Assembly (NCBI GenBank): GCA_035689185.1
Contig: DASSLY010000018.1
Span: 1-48,484, forward strand
Reading direction: 5' to 3'
DNA: 48,484 bases
Origin: DASSLY01 sp035689185
GTDB taxonomy: Bacteria > Actinomycetota > Actinomycetes > Actinomycetales > Dermatophilaceae
Numbering within the stretch: the stretch's first letter is position 1; every line of letters starts with the position of its first letter. The notes under the pieces are model-generated. The model saw nothing but the letters and a program-made list of their open reading frames with translations, was not told where the DNA came from and searched no databases. A program made the translations under genes and the position numbers. Below are positions 31,061 to 39,283 of this stretch, piece after piece.

Positions 31061-31216
31061 TCCAGCCGCCGTTGCGTCCACCCTAAGGTGCGTCCACTCG
31101 GGGGTGCGTCCAGCCGCCGTTGCGTCCGGCCGGCGTTGCGTCCGGCCGGCGTTGCGTCCGGCCGCCAGTGCGTCCGGCCGGCGGTGCGTCCGGTCGCCGG
31201 TGCATCCAGCAGCCGG
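31057..31216. repeat. 16-bp tandem repeat, ten units in register
   Basis: Ten consecutive 16-base units begin TGCGTCC (the last TGCATCC), most reading TGCGTCCGGCCGGCGT or TGCGTCCAGCCGCCGT. The array is exactly 160 bp and follows directly on the 220-bp repeats. There are no spacers, so it is not a CRISPR. It has the look of a minisatellite. Confidence 0.88.
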
Positions 31217-31312
31217 GCACTCGCCGACTTCGCCACCCGCGGCTGGATCCGGCTGGAGGCCCGCGCCGTTGTGCTGCTGGCGGTGGACCGGCTCAAGCGC
31301 CCGCGCGTAGCG
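31211..31312 (+). pseudogene. C-terminal remnant of a Crp/Fnr-family regulator
   Basis: The frame reads SRALADFATRGWIRLEARAV and VLLAVDRLKR. This matches the end of the winged helix of Crp/Fnr regulators (KALADFAxRGWIRLExxxVxxLDxxRL). One base change near 31300 would give the usual KRRA stop. The remainder of the gene is missing and is replaced upstream by the 16-bp repeats. Confidence 0.6.
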
Positions 31313-31395
31313 CCCGGGCGATCACGGCGTTGCTGCGGCCCTCGGCGAGCAGGGCGAAGCACCTAGACCTGCTGCGGGGTGAGCCGATCCAGGCT
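31313..31395 (-). pseudogene. Remnant of a LuxR-type helix-turn-helix
   Basis: On the minus strand the sequence encodes SLDRLTPQQV, a stop, then after a frame change LLAEGRSNAVIARA. This is the LTxxExxVLxLLAEGRSNxxIA signature of LuxR/NarL DNA-binding domains. It breaks off against the Crp remnant lying in opposite orientation, so two gene scraps have been joined. Confidence 0.5.
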
Positions 31396-31442
31396 CGTGC
31401 CGGGGCCGGGTGAGCATGGCGGAGGGGGTCGTCAGGCCCCCC

Positions 31443-31640
31443 TCAGCGGACCAGGCGGAGCGCGAGCTGCGGGCAGGCCGCGACCGCCTCTCGCGCGGGT
31501 CGCAGCAACTCGGCGGTGACCTCCCCGGCGATGACCGGGTAGCCCCAGTCGTCGAGCTCGACCAGCTCGGGCAGCAGCTCGGCGCACAACCCGCGGGCCT
31601 TGCACGCCGGCCAGTCCACCCGCAGCCGGCGGGCGCTCAC
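31443..31640 (-). CDS. Small ferredoxin
   Basis: A 65-residue ferredoxin: VDWPACKARGLCAELLPELV, ELDDWGYPVI and ending EAVAACPQLALRLVR. The CX5C pair plus a distal CP gives three Cys, as in actinomycete [3Fe-4S] ferredoxins. GTG 31640 overlaps the stop of the NuoF-like gene (GTGA). It is the last gene of the operon and should carry electrons to or from the NuoF-like flavoprotein. Confidence 0.85.
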   Translation of the reverse strand: MSARRLRVDWPACKARGLCAELLPELVELDDWGYPVIAGEVTAELLRPAREAVAACPQLALRLVR

Positions 31641-32941
31641 CACAGCCCGTCCCCCGTTCCGGCAAGGGCACAGCCCCCCGCTTCGTGGACGGCGACCTCG
31701 GCCGAGCATGCGGCGAGCAGCGACCGGACCAGCCGGACGGTGCCGTCCGGGTGGGCGCAGGCCCCGCGGCGCTCGACCATGAGCCCCAGCCGGTGTACCC
31801 GGGCGAGGTCCTGCCCGGCGTCGTCGCCGCGGCACACCGCCCGGAAGGCAGCGGCCAGGGCGGGCAGGCCGTGGCGGCAGGGACCGCACCGTCGTGCGGA
31901 CTCACCGGCCAGGTAGTCCACGATCCGCTCGGTGAGGCTCACCGGACAGCCGCGCGCGCCCGGGAACAGCACGACCCCGGCGCCGAGCGCGAGCCCGCGT
32001 TCGGCCATCGCCACCCGGCTGACGGTGCCCGTGCGCAGGGCACCGGCCGCGGCCCAGGTGCCGTGGTAGCCCCCGGTCAGGACCGGCCGGTCCAGGTCCT
32101 CGCAGGCCAGCCCGTCGGCCTCGTCGGCCAGCCCGTCGGCCAGGTCGAGCCAGGGGGCGCCGAACGGCACCTCCACCACGCGTCGCCAGCGCCGCGTCGC
32201 GATGGTGAGCAGGACCGTGCCGGGCTCGCCCGGGGTACCCAGCGCGGCATACCCGGCCGGCCCGAGCCGGACCAGCGCGGCCACCTGAGCGAAGGTCTCG
32301 GCGTTGGCCAACAGGGTCGGCCTGCCTCGGACCCCGCTGACCGCCTCGGGCTGCCAGGCGGTCACCGGCAGCCCTTCCCGGCCGGACATCAGCTCGACGA
32401 CCGCGCGGGCCTGGCCGCGCACGAACCCGGGCGCCGCTGTATGCAGCCGCCATTGGATTCGCTCACCGGCCCGGCGCCGCTCCGCCACGGCGACGCGCGC
32501 CGCGGCGCCGGCGGCCGGCCGGTCTGCGGGCGTGACCACGTGCACCGTGCGAGTGCGCAGCGCGTGGGCGGACAGCACGGCTCCGTCCAGCACTCGGTGT
32601 GGGGCCCGGACGAGCAGGGTGAAGTCCTTGGCGCTGGCGGGTTCGCCCTCGGCGGCATTGACCACCACAACCGGGCGGCGACCACCGCTGGCGGCGGCAT
32701 CGAGCTTGACGGCGAACGGGAATCCTGCCCCGCCGCGACCGCGGACTGCGCTCCGATGAGCCGCCTGGGACAGCTCCCCGAGCGAGCAGAGGCGCAGCGG
32801 CCCGCTGCGCTCGCGGTGGGCGGATAGCCCCGGGCCGTCGTCGAGGTGCGCCAGCAACCGAGGTCCGGCCTGCACGGCGACCTCGTGCAGAGGGTGGCGC
32901 ACCCAGTCGCTGGTGTCCCGGAGCAGGGGCTGGGCGCTCAT
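31637..32941 (-). CDS. NuoF-like flavoprotein (complex I 51-kDa type)
   Basis: A 434-residue soluble protein. The FMN-binding segment is RSAVRGRGGAGFPFAVKLDA with VVNAAEGEPASAKDFTLL. A central SLBB-like part follows (ETFAQVAALVRLG, GTPGEPGTVLL), and a C-terminal iron-sulfur region reads ESARRCGPCRHGLPAL with later Cys in GACAHPDG. It lacks the long N-terminus of NuoF and is not in a nuo operon. ATG 32941 overlaps the stop of the ferric-reductase-like gene (ATGA). It likely oxidises NAD(P)H or ferredoxin and passes electrons to the membrane partner. Confidence 0.8.
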   Translation of the reverse strand: MSAQPLLRDTSDWVRHPLHEVAVQAGPRLLAHLDDGPGLSAHRERSGPLRLCSLGELSQAAHRSAVRGRGGAGFPFAVKLDAAASGGRRPVVVVNAAEGEPASAKDFTLLVRAPHRVLDGAVLSAHALRTRTVHVVTPADRPAAGAAARVAVAERRRAGERIQWRLHTAAPGFVRGQARAVVELMSGREGLPVTAWQPEAVSGVRGRPTLLANAETFAQVAALVRLGPAGYAALGTPGEPGTVLLTIATRRWRRVVEVPFGAPWLDLADGLADEADGLACEDLDRPVLTGGYHGTWAAAGALRTGTVSRVAMAERGLALGAGVVLFPGARGCPVSLTERIVDYLAGESARRCGPCRHGLPALAAAFRAVCRGDDAGQDLARVHRLGLMVERRGACAHPDGTVRLVRSLLAACSAEVAVHEAGGCALAGTGDGLW

Positions 32942-33477
32942 GCCGGCCGGGCCCGACGAGAGACCATCGCCACTCGGGCGGTCGCGGCAACCAGCACGGC
33001 ACCAGCACAGGCCGCCACCACGACCCGACCGAACGGGTCGGCGGCATCGGTACCGATGCCCACCGTGTGCACCACTGCCACCGCCCAGGCGAGGTAGGAG
33101 GTGAGGTGGACGGCACGCCATACAGCCGGGCCCAGCCTGGTTCGCACCAGGCTGGTCAGGGCGACCGCGACGGTGATGTCCAGCGCCAGGGTCCCCAGAC
33201 CCAGGTAGAGGGGCCGGTAGGTGGCGCCGAACGGCACGAGGGCCTGCCACCAGCGGATGTCCACGTAGTCGTCGACCACCGCGCTGAGCACGTGGCCAAG
33301 GAGCAGTGCCGCGCTGACCAGGGACAGCCCGCGGTGCAGGCCCTGGGTCACGAACCGGGGCCACAGCCGCCGGCCGTTGCCCGTGGCGAGGACGCCCAGG
33401 ACGACGGTGAGGGTGAACACGACGAGCAGGACCAGCCCGGAGCCCCGGTTGACGTACCACAGCAACGGCCCGTTCAC
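32938..33477 (-). CDS. Ferric-reductase-like transmembrane protein
   Basis: A 179-residue membrane protein with five hydrophobic segments (LVLLVVFTLTVVLGVLATG; LHRGLSLVSAALLLGHVLSA; PLYLGLGTLALDITVAVALT; VHLTSYLAWAVAVVHTVGIG; VVVAACAGAVLVAA). His residues at the ends of helices (LHRG, LGHVL, VHLTSY, VHTVG) are placed as heme ligands in ferric reductase/MsrQ-like domains. It lacks the FAD/NAD domain, which the NuoF-like neighbour may replace. GTG 33477 overlaps the apbE stop. Confidence 0.8.
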   Translation of the reverse strand: MNGPLLWYVNRGSGLVLLVVFTLTVVLGVLATGNGRRLWPRFVTQGLHRGLSLVSAALLLGHVLSAVVDDYVDIRWWQALVPFGATYRPLYLGLGTLALDITVAVALTSLVRTRLGPAVWRAVHLTSYLAWAVAVVHTVGIGTDAADPFGRVVVAACAGAVLVAATARVAMVSRRARPA

Positions 33478-34451
33478 GCCCGATCCCGGAACCGCGCCTC
33501 GACAGTGTCCGCCCAGGCCCGCGTCGGGTGGCGCCCGCCGTCCCGGTCGACCAGGACGGCGGCGACGCGGTGCCGGTCGAGCCAGTCCATCGCGCCCTCG
33601 CCCAGGACCAGGGCGGCGGTGGTGGCGGTGTTGGCGGCGGTGCAGGTATGGCCCAGAGCGGTGGCCGAGCGCCACGGGCCGTCCACCGGGAGGCCGTTGC
33701 GGGGGTCGATCACGTGGTGCCACTCACGCCCGCCGCGTCGCCAGCGTCGGGCCCGCACGGTGGAGGTGGCAAGCCCGCCGGCGGACAGGGTCACCAACGT
33801 GACGTCGTCGGAGCTGGTCTGCAGGTCCTCGAAGGTCTCCGCGACCGCGACCGGCCAGACTCTGGCCTGGCGGCGAGGTGCCGCCACCGCCACGTCGCCG
33901 CCGACACTGATCGCCGTCGGGGTGTCCAGCCTGTCGCAGACCTGCGCGGCGGCCAGGTCGGCGGCGAATGCCTTGCCCGTGGCGCCGAGGTCCAGCCGGA
34001 CCCCGTGCGGCACGAACACCGCCCGCCGGGTCGCCCGGATCTCCTGCCAGGCACCCGGCCGCACCGGGATCGGCAGTGCTGCCGGTTCGGCGGTGTCGGC
34101 GGTGAGCAGGTCGAAGGTGCGGTCATAGCCGGCGGCCACCATCACCGCCCCCAGGGCGGGGTCGACCAGGCCGCCGGTGTGCCGGGCCGCCTCCAGGGCC
34201 ACCTGGACCGCGGCCGCCAGGACCGGCGACACCGGGGTCCACAGGCCGGGGCGCCCATTGGCACGCGTGAGGTCGGAGTCCAGGCGGAACCTGCTGCACG
34301 AGCGGTCCACCTCCTCCAGCACGGCCTCGGCGAGGACTCGTCCCTCGTCCAGCCGGGCAGCGTCGGCCAGCTGGAGGTGGACGTAGCTGCCCAGCGCCTT
34401 CCAGCCGACCGACTGGGGCGGGGGCTCGAAGGCGGCGGCTGCCGCGCTCAT
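33474..34451 (-). CDS. apbE: FAD:protein FMN transferase (ApbE)
   Basis: A 325-residue flavin transferase: KALGSYVHLQLADA at the N-terminus, EEVDRSCSRFRLDSDLTRAN, LDLGATGKAFAADLAA (FAD-binding), ISVGGDVAVAA, WHHVIDPRNGLPVDGPWRSA (the HhIIDPrtG signature) and AALVLGEGAMDWL. ApbE attaches FMN to Thr in extracytoplasmic flavoproteins. No signal peptide or lipobox is obvious at this start, unusual for ApbE. ATG 34451 overlaps the preceding gene (ATGA). No standard FMN-acceptor protein lies in the operon. Confidence 0.9.
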   Translation of the reverse strand: MSAAAAAFEPPPQSVGWKALGSYVHLQLADAARLDEGRVLAEAVLEEVDRSCSRFRLDSDLTRANGRPGLWTPVSPVLAAAVQVALEAARHTGGLVDPALGAVMVAAGYDRTFDLLTADTAEPAALPIPVRPGAWQEIRATRRAVFVPHGVRLDLGATGKAFAADLAAAQVCDRLDTPTAISVGGDVAVAAPRRQARVWPVAVAETFEDLQTSSDDVTLVTLSAGGLATSTVRARRWRRGGREWHHVIDPRNGLPVDGPWRSATALGHTCTAANTATTAALVLGEGAMDWLDRHRVAAVLVDRDGGRHPTRAWADTVEARFRDRA

Positions 34452-34945
34452 GAGCCAGAGCTGGGCAGAGGTGGCGGCGGAGGCGGAGGCGCGGGTGCCC
34501 GCCGCCCGGCAGGCGCCGGGGCGGCCGCGGCGCGCACCGCCGGACCCGACCCCGCCGATCTGACCACCCGCGCCGATCCCCCACCGGCGGCGGCCACACC
34601 CGGCCGCGCCACGGCGTAGACCACGCGTGTGGTGACGATGGTTCGGGAAGGCCGCGCCCGCAGGAGGATCACCGGCTGTGCAGCGGAGCCCTGCCGCGCC
34701 GCCACCGCCGCCTGGTAGTCCGCGTAGGCCTGGCGCCAAGCCGCGGTCTGCGCCGACCGTCGGGCGTCACGATCCGCCTTGGCGGCCTGCTCCTGCTCGG
34801 TCGCTCGGGCCGCAACGCCGGAGGCGAGACCGACCGCGGCCACGGAAGCCGCGGCGGTGAGGCCGGTCATCGCCGTGACCAGGGTCCGGTACCGGTCCCG
34901 GCGGCGCGGGTGGAGCGACTGGGCCGTGCCGGGCGTGCGCCGCAT
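34448..34945 (-). CDS. Single-pass membrane protein with Ala/Pro-rich exterior
   Basis: A 165-residue protein: basic N-terminus, membrane helix (TAAASVAAVGLASGVAA), a charged helix (TEQEQAAKADRDARRSAQTA, AWRQAYADYQAAVAARQ), then a Pro/Ala-rich tail ending in a proline run. GAGGAG lies 5 nt before ATG 34945. It is the first gene of the apbE operon and may be the membrane anchor or substrate of the system, but it has no FMN-binding domain that I can see. The roughly 260 bases to the divergent gene at 35205 should hold both promoters; nothing further was recognised. Confidence 0.6.
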   Translation of the reverse strand: MRRTPGTAQSLHPRRRDRYRTLVTAMTGLTAAASVAAVGLASGVAARATEQEQAAKADRDARRSAQTAAWRQAYADYQAAVAARQGSAAQPVILLRARPSRTIVTTRVVYAVARPGVAAAGGGSARVVRSAGSGPAVRAAAAPAPAGRRAPAPPPPPPPLPSSGS

Positions 34946-35204
34946 CGGGACTCCTCGTCGGACTCTGCCGTTCGGCCAGGTGCGGCCGAGGTGGTCGGGT
35001 CGACAGCAACGCTGCGACATTACGCCCCAAGCGGTCATCAGCCGCGCGTTAAGACAACCTCATGGCGGTGCGTCGCTACCAGGGCCGGCGGCTCCTTAGG
35101 ACGGACTTGAGGTCGGGAAGATCCTGGCTTGAGCCGCCCCGAGTGAGCCTGTCGCCTAGAGCCGGCGCCGGCTGGGCGCCCGCCCAGCGCGCGAGGAGTC
35201 CCTG

Positions 35205-35663
35205 ATGGACCTCACCCGTCCCATCGTCGTCGGTCTTGGTCTGGCTGGCGGGCTGGTCGCCGCCGTGGCCCTGTATGCCGGGGTGGCGCCGGACGGTCGT
35301 GCGCCGGGCGCCACGCGGATGCTGTCGGTGGAGTCCCCGGCGAGGGCGCCCGGGTCCCGGGCGGTGCCGGCACCCAGGGTTTCCGTGGGCTTCGCTGCAT
35401 GCATCCCACCGGCCACGCTGCGCCGGGGCGTGTGCGTGACCCACAAGGTGGTGATCAAGGTCGTTCCGGCCGCGCAGCTGAGCGCCGTCGCGGCGCAGCC
35501 GAGCCGGGCAGTGGGGCCAGGTGCGACTGGGCCAGCCGCGTCACCCGTCGCGCCTGCCGGTCCCGGCCAGAGCCGGGCGCAGACGCGCGAACGCGCCGAC
35601 GACGCCGACGAGCACGGCGAGGACCCTGCTGAGGAGCAGGGGGAGGACGGCCACGACGGCTGA
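35205..35663 (+). CDS. Small membrane-anchored protein of unknown function
   Basis: A 152-residue frame with AGGAG before the ATG. It has an N-terminal hydrophobic segment (IVVGLGLAGGLVAAVALYAG), two Cys (AACIPPATLRRGVCVTHKVV) and an acidic tail (DDADEHGEDPAEEQGEDGHD). The likely topology is an N-in anchor with an exported domain. It is divergent from the apbE operon and converges on the sensor kinase gene, so it may be a target of that system. No family recognised. Confidence 0.55.
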   Translation: MDLTRPIVVGLGLAGGLVAAVALYAGVAPDGRAPGATRMLSVESPARAPGSRAVPAPRVSVGFAACIPPATLRRGVCVTHKVVIKVVPAAQLSAVAAQPSRAVGPGATGPAASPVAPAGPGQSRAQTRERADDADEHGEDPAEEQGEDGHDG

Positions 35664-35668
35664 TCCGG

Positions 35669-36961
35669 TCAACGAGGCGGACCGAGGACGACGGTGACCA
35701 TGGCGCCGCCCCCAGGCGAGGCACCCAGGGTGGCCTCTCCGCCGGAGTCGCGGGCGATCCGCCGGACGATGTCCAGCCCTAGCCCGGTCGAGCCGCTGCC
35801 GGTGGCGCCGCGCCGGCCGACCAAGGCGTGCTCGGGAAGGCCCGGGCCGGAGTCCGCCACCGTCAGGGTGGCAGTGCCGTCCGCGCTGCTGCTGACGGCC
35901 ACGTCGATCGCGACGCCCTCCGGCGTGTGCGCGAAGACGTTGTCGACCAGGTTGTCGACCAGGTCGCGCAGGTCGTCGGCCGCCAGCCCCACCGGCACGG
36001 GCGTCGACGGCACGCGCAACGACATTCGGCGACCCTGGTCCTCGGCGAGCGGACGCCAGAAACCCACCCGCTCGGCGGCGATCCGCGCGGCGTCACAGGA
36101 GCCGTGCAGGGGGCCGCGCACCGGGCGCCGGGCCTCCCGCACGATGGCGTCGACACTGCGCTGGAGCTGGTCTACGTGAGCGCGCAGCCGCCCGGCGACC
36201 TCGGGCTCGGCCACCGCCTCGGCGTCCAGGCGCAGCGCCGTGACCGGAGTGCGCAGCCGGTGCGACAGGTCGGCCACGAACTCCCGCTCGGCCGCGACCA
36301 GCTCGCCGATGCGGTCCGCCAGCTGGTTGAACGCCACGCCCACCTCGGCCACCTCCACCGGTCCGGCCGGCTCCACCCGGGCGTCGAAGTCGCCGGAGCG
36401 CAGCCGGTGGGCGACGGCGGCGAGGTCGCTGACGGGGGTCCCGATGCGCCCAGCCAGTTGCCGTGCGACGAGCAGGGCCACCAGGAACAGTGCGAGTCCC
36501 AGCACGCCGATGGCGCCCCACGCCATACCCACCCCGCGATGCATGCCCGAGGAGAGGACCCGGGTGCGCACGACGGCGGTGCCGACGTCCAGCGCAACCG
36601 GCACCAGCACCTCGATGCCGCCACTGGTCACCTGGGTGAAGGCGCTCCGATGGTCACGGGCCCGGCGGACCAGCGGGTCCTGGGCCAGCCCGGCGTCCTG
36701 GTAGCCGACCACCGCACCCGAGGGCAGCACCACGCTGGTGTGCGTGGTGGGGGTGCGCTGGGTCTGGTCGACCGCCTCGGCGAGGCCGGCCAGGCCATCC
36801 AGGCTGGACACGATGACCGCGACGCCCTGGGCCTGTTGCTGGGCCGCCGCCACGGCACGGTCCTCGGCCAGTGTGCGCACCAGCAGGCCCATCGGGATGA
36901 CGAACGCCAGGATGATGGCCGAGCTGGTGGCGGCGACCAGCAGGCTGATCCTGGTCCGCAT
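35669..36961 (-). CDS. Two-component sensor histidine kinase with HAMP domain
   Basis: A 430-residue sensor kinase. Membrane helices lie at about 7-28 and 148-168 around an exported sensor domain of some 120 residues. A HAMP linker follows (about 168-222), then HisKA with His234 in DLSHRLRTPVTAL and the HATPase (DNLVDNVFAHTPEG N-box, ADSGPGLPEH, GSTGLGLDIVRRIA). It is an OmpR-partner type kinase. The ATG overlaps the stop of the response regulator by one base (TGATG), so the two were an operon. The partner regulator is frameshifted, which raises doubt about signalling. Confidence 0.9.
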   Translation of the reverse strand: MRTRISLLVAATSSAIILAFVIPMGLLVRTLAEDRAVAAAQQQAQGVAVIVSSLDGLAGLAEAVDQTQRTPTTHTSVVLPSGAVVGYQDAGLAQDPLVRRARDHRSAFTQVTSGGIEVLVPVALDVGTAVVRTRVLSSGMHRGVGMAWGAIGVLGLALFLVALLVARQLAGRIGTPVSDLAAVAHRLRSGDFDARVEPAGPVEVAEVGVAFNQLADRIGELVAAEREFVADLSHRLRTPVTALRLDAEAVAEPEVAGRLRAHVDQLQRSVDAIVREARRPVRGPLHGSCDAARIAAERVGFWRPLAEDQGRRMSLRVPSTPVPVGLAADDLRDLVDNLVDNVFAHTPEGVAIDVAVSSSADGTATLTVADSGPGLPEHALVGRRGATGSGSTGLGLDIVRRIARDSGGEATLGASPGGGAMVTVVLGPPR

Positions 36962-37655
36962 CAGCCGGGCCAGCCGGGAGCGGCCAGCCGCACACCGACC
37001 CCCCTGACGTTATGGAGGTAGACCGGTTGCGCCGCCGTCTCGCCCAGCTTGCGCCGAAGCCAGGACAGGTGGACGTCCAGGGTGTCCGGTCCCCGCCGCC
37101 GTAGGGCTGTTGCCACACCTCGCCCAGGATGTCGCGCCGGCTCACCACCTCACCGGCATGCTGGGCCAGCAGCAGCAGCAGGTCGAACTCCTTGCGCGAC
37201 AGGTTTACCGGCTCGCCGCGAAGCGTGGCCGCCCGTCTGGCCGGGTCCACGACCAGCTCGCCGACGGCGATCGGCGGGCCGGGCGCGCCGGCGCCGGACG
37301 TACGCCGCAACACCGCCCGGATGCGGGCCTCCAGCTGGTCGGAGCTGAACGGCTTGGTGACGTAGTCGTCCGCCCCCGCGTCCAGCGACCGGACCAGCGC
37401 CTGCCGCTCGTCGCGTGCGGTCACGACGATCACCGGCACCTGGCTGACCCCCCGCAACATGGACAGCACCGCCAGCCCGTCCACGTCGGGCAGGCCGAGG
37501 TCCAGGACGACCAGGTCGGGTCGCTCGTCCAGCGTCTGCTGCAACCCCGTCATCCCCGACAGGCAGCTGCTCACCACGTGACCGCGTTGGCGAAGTGCCC
37601 GTGTCAGCGCCGCTCGGATGGCGGCGTCGTCCTCCACGACAAGGATCCGCGCCAC
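36961..37655 (-). pseudogene. OmpR/PhoB-family response regulator, frameshifted in the DNA-binding domain
   Basis: From GTG 37655 the receiver domain is intact: RILVVEDDAA, LDLGLPDVDG (Asp52 phosphoacceptor), VTARDERQAL, GADDYVTKPF. The winged helix starts normally (RRAATLRGEPVNLSRKEFDL, QQPYGGGDRT) but then shifts frame. The correct continuation DVHLSWLRRKLGE and NVRGVGVRLA is found in another frame, ending at 36961. The break lies within 37078-37095, in GACCGGACACCCTGGAC. A TACGGT box ends 7 nt before the GTG. This could be a real inactivating mutation or a sequencing error in GC-rich DNA. Confidence 0.8.
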
Positions 37656-37732
37656 GAGCGTTACCGTACGCTCGGGCAGCCGCGGCCGGCCGGGAAAGAC
37701 CCGAGCCATCGCGCTTCGGGGAGGAGGCCGAC

Positions 37733-38320
37733 GTGACCGGCTCGCGGTGGCGGCAGACCCGGGCCTGGCCCGCCGGCCAGCGGCGGGCCGCGCTCCTGGC
37801 GGTCGCTGCCTGGCTGGTCGTCGTCGCGGGGGCCTCGAGCGCGACGTGGCTGGTCATCGACCATGCCGGGCGTGAGGTTGTCCTGGCCGACCCGGTCGCA
37901 GCCGTGCCCTCTCCCACGGTGATCGCGCCGCCGGCTGCGCCGGCACCGGCCTCCGGTGTCTCGCCGCCGACCCGCACACCGCGGCCTGGCCCGACGCCCG
38001 TGTCCCCGGGAGGCAGGGTCAGGCCGACTCCCGCGGCCTCACGCCCGTCGCACCAGCAGCGCGCGCAACCACCCCCCGCCGCGGGAGCTTCCACTCCCGC
38101 GGTCCAGGACTCGGTGACGGTGGCGGGAGGAACGGTGGGTGTGTCCTGTCGCGCGGACTCCATCACGCTGCGCCACGCCACACCGCGGGACGGCTGGTCG
38201 TTCCAGGTGCAGCGGCAGCAGCACGAGATCCAGGTCCACTTCGTCCGCCAGGGCGGCAACGGCGAGTCCGAGGTCCACGCCGTATGCCGCGCCGGCGCGC
38301 CGGTGTTCGAACTGTCCTGA
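37733..38320 (+). CDS. Membrane-anchored protein with Pro-rich linker and two-Cys C-terminal domain
   Basis: A 195-residue protein from GTG 37733, with GGAGG 5 nt upstream. A membrane helix (ALLAVAAWLVVVAGASSATW) is followed by a Pro/Thr/Ala-rich linker of about 80 residues. A small C-terminal beta domain reads VTVAGGTVGVSCRADSITLR, HATPRDGWSFQVQ and EVHAVCRAGAPVFEL, in which the two Cys likely form a disulfide. This domain type occurs at the end of actinomycete membrane proteins next to two-component systems. It is divergent from the response regulator gene. Role unknown. No gene lies in the 96 bases before prcA. Confidence 0.65.
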   Translation: MTGSRWRQTRAWPAGQRRAALLAVAAWLVVVAGASSATWLVIDHAGREVVLADPVAAVPSPTVIAPPAAPAPASGVSPPTRTPRPGPTPVSPGGRVRPTPAASRPSHQQRAQPPPAAGASTPAVQDSVTVAGGTVGVSCRADSITLRHATPRDGWSFQVQRQQHEIQVHFVRQGGNGESEVHAVCRAGAPVFELS

Positions 38321-38416
38321 CCGGCCGGCCCGGCTACCGAGCGATCCTTCCGTCCGGGCACCCCCGCAGCAGGCCGGCGTGACCGTTGCCCATACCGGCG
38401 CAGTGCTGCGTGCTCG

Positions 38417-39283
38417 TCAGTGCGGGCCTGGCTGGTCCTCGCCGCGCTGGGTCTGCGGGTTGGTGGTCTCCTCGCGCGGGGTGGACGGACCGGACTGTCC
38501 GGCCGACTCGTCCGCAGCCTGTCCGGTCAGGGTGTCGTGCGAGCCCGGTGTCGGGTCGTCCTGCAGCGGCACGTCGGTGGTCGGGTCCTCAGAGGACAGC
38601 AACGCCTCCAGCAGCGGGCCGGCCAGGCGGCGGAAGGTACGCCGGGGGCGCTGCCGGTCCAGCACCGCAACCTCCAGCTGCGCGGCGGTCAGCTGACGCG
38701 CCGGCGCGCCGGGCGTCTCCTGGCCGAGCAGGTCCACCGCCAGCCGCAGCACGTCGGCCAGCGTCATCCCCGGCTGCCACCGCTGCTGCAGGGCGGAGGT
38801 GATCTGCTCCCCCGCGCCGCCCATCGCCACGAAGCCGTGCTCGTCGGCGACGGAGCCGTCGTAGGTGAGCCGGTAGATCTGGTCCCGGCCGGCGTCGGCG
38901 CCGACCTCGGCGACGACGATCTCCACCTCGTACGGCTTGGACTCCTGGGTGAAGACCGCTCCCAGGGTCTGCGCGTAGGCGTTGGCCAGCCCGCGGGCCG
39001 TGACGTCGGCGCGGTCGTAGGAGTAGCCGCGCAGGTCGGCGTAACGGACTCCGGCCACCCGCAGGTTCTCGAACTCGTTGTACTTGCCTACCGCCGCGAA
39101 CGCGATCCGGTCATAGATCTCCGAGACCTTGTGCAGCGCCCGCGACGGGTTGTCCGCGACGAACGCGACCCCGCCGTCGTACTCCAGCACAACCACGGAC
39201 CGGCCCCGTGCGATCCCCTTCCGCGCGTAGTCCGCCCGGTCCTTCATGAGCTGCTCGGGTGAGACGTAGAACGGCATCGTCAT
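38417..39283 (-). CDS. prcA: Proteasome alpha subunit PrcA
   Basis: A 288-residue alpha-type subunit: MPFYVSPEQLMKDRADYARK (the gating N-terminus), GIARGRSVVVLEYDGGVAFV, HKVSEIYDRIAFAAVGKYNE and FENLRVAGVRYADLRGYSY. A long Pro/Thr/Asp/Gln-rich C-terminal tail (about residues 235-288) extends beyond the folded core. The alpha ring forms the antechamber gate and docks the ATPase. ATG 39283 overlaps the prcB stop (ATGA), so the two are translated together. Confidence 0.95.
   Translation of the reverse strand: MTMPFYVSPEQLMKDRADYARKGIARGRSVVVLEYDGGVAFVADNPSRALHKVSEIYDRIAFAAVGKYNEFENLRVAGVRYADLRGYSYDRADVTARGLANAYAQTLGAVFTQESKPYEVEIVVAEVGADAGRDQIYRLTYDGSVADEHGFVAMGGAGEQITSALQQRWQPGMTLADVLRLAVDLLGQETPGAPARQLTAAQLEVAVLDRQRPRRTFRRLAGPLLEALLSSEDPTTDVPLQDDPTPGSHDTLTGQAADESAGQSGPSTPREETTNPQTQRGEDQPGPH

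Noticed and set aside
31057..31216. CRISPR array
   Set aside because: The 16-bp units adjoin without spacers and no cas gene is present in the window; the same holds for the 60-bp array at 42671-42957.
30275..31310. Several overlapping open frames across the repeat field upstream of pafA
   Set aside because: They consist only of translated tandem repeats in several frames, have no ribosome-binding site or TANNNT box, and no recognisable domain.
31637..32941. Genuine complex I subunit NuoF
   Set aside because: It is shorter at the N-terminus, differs in the iron-sulfur region and lies with ferredoxin, ferric-reductase-like and apbE genes rather than nuo genes.
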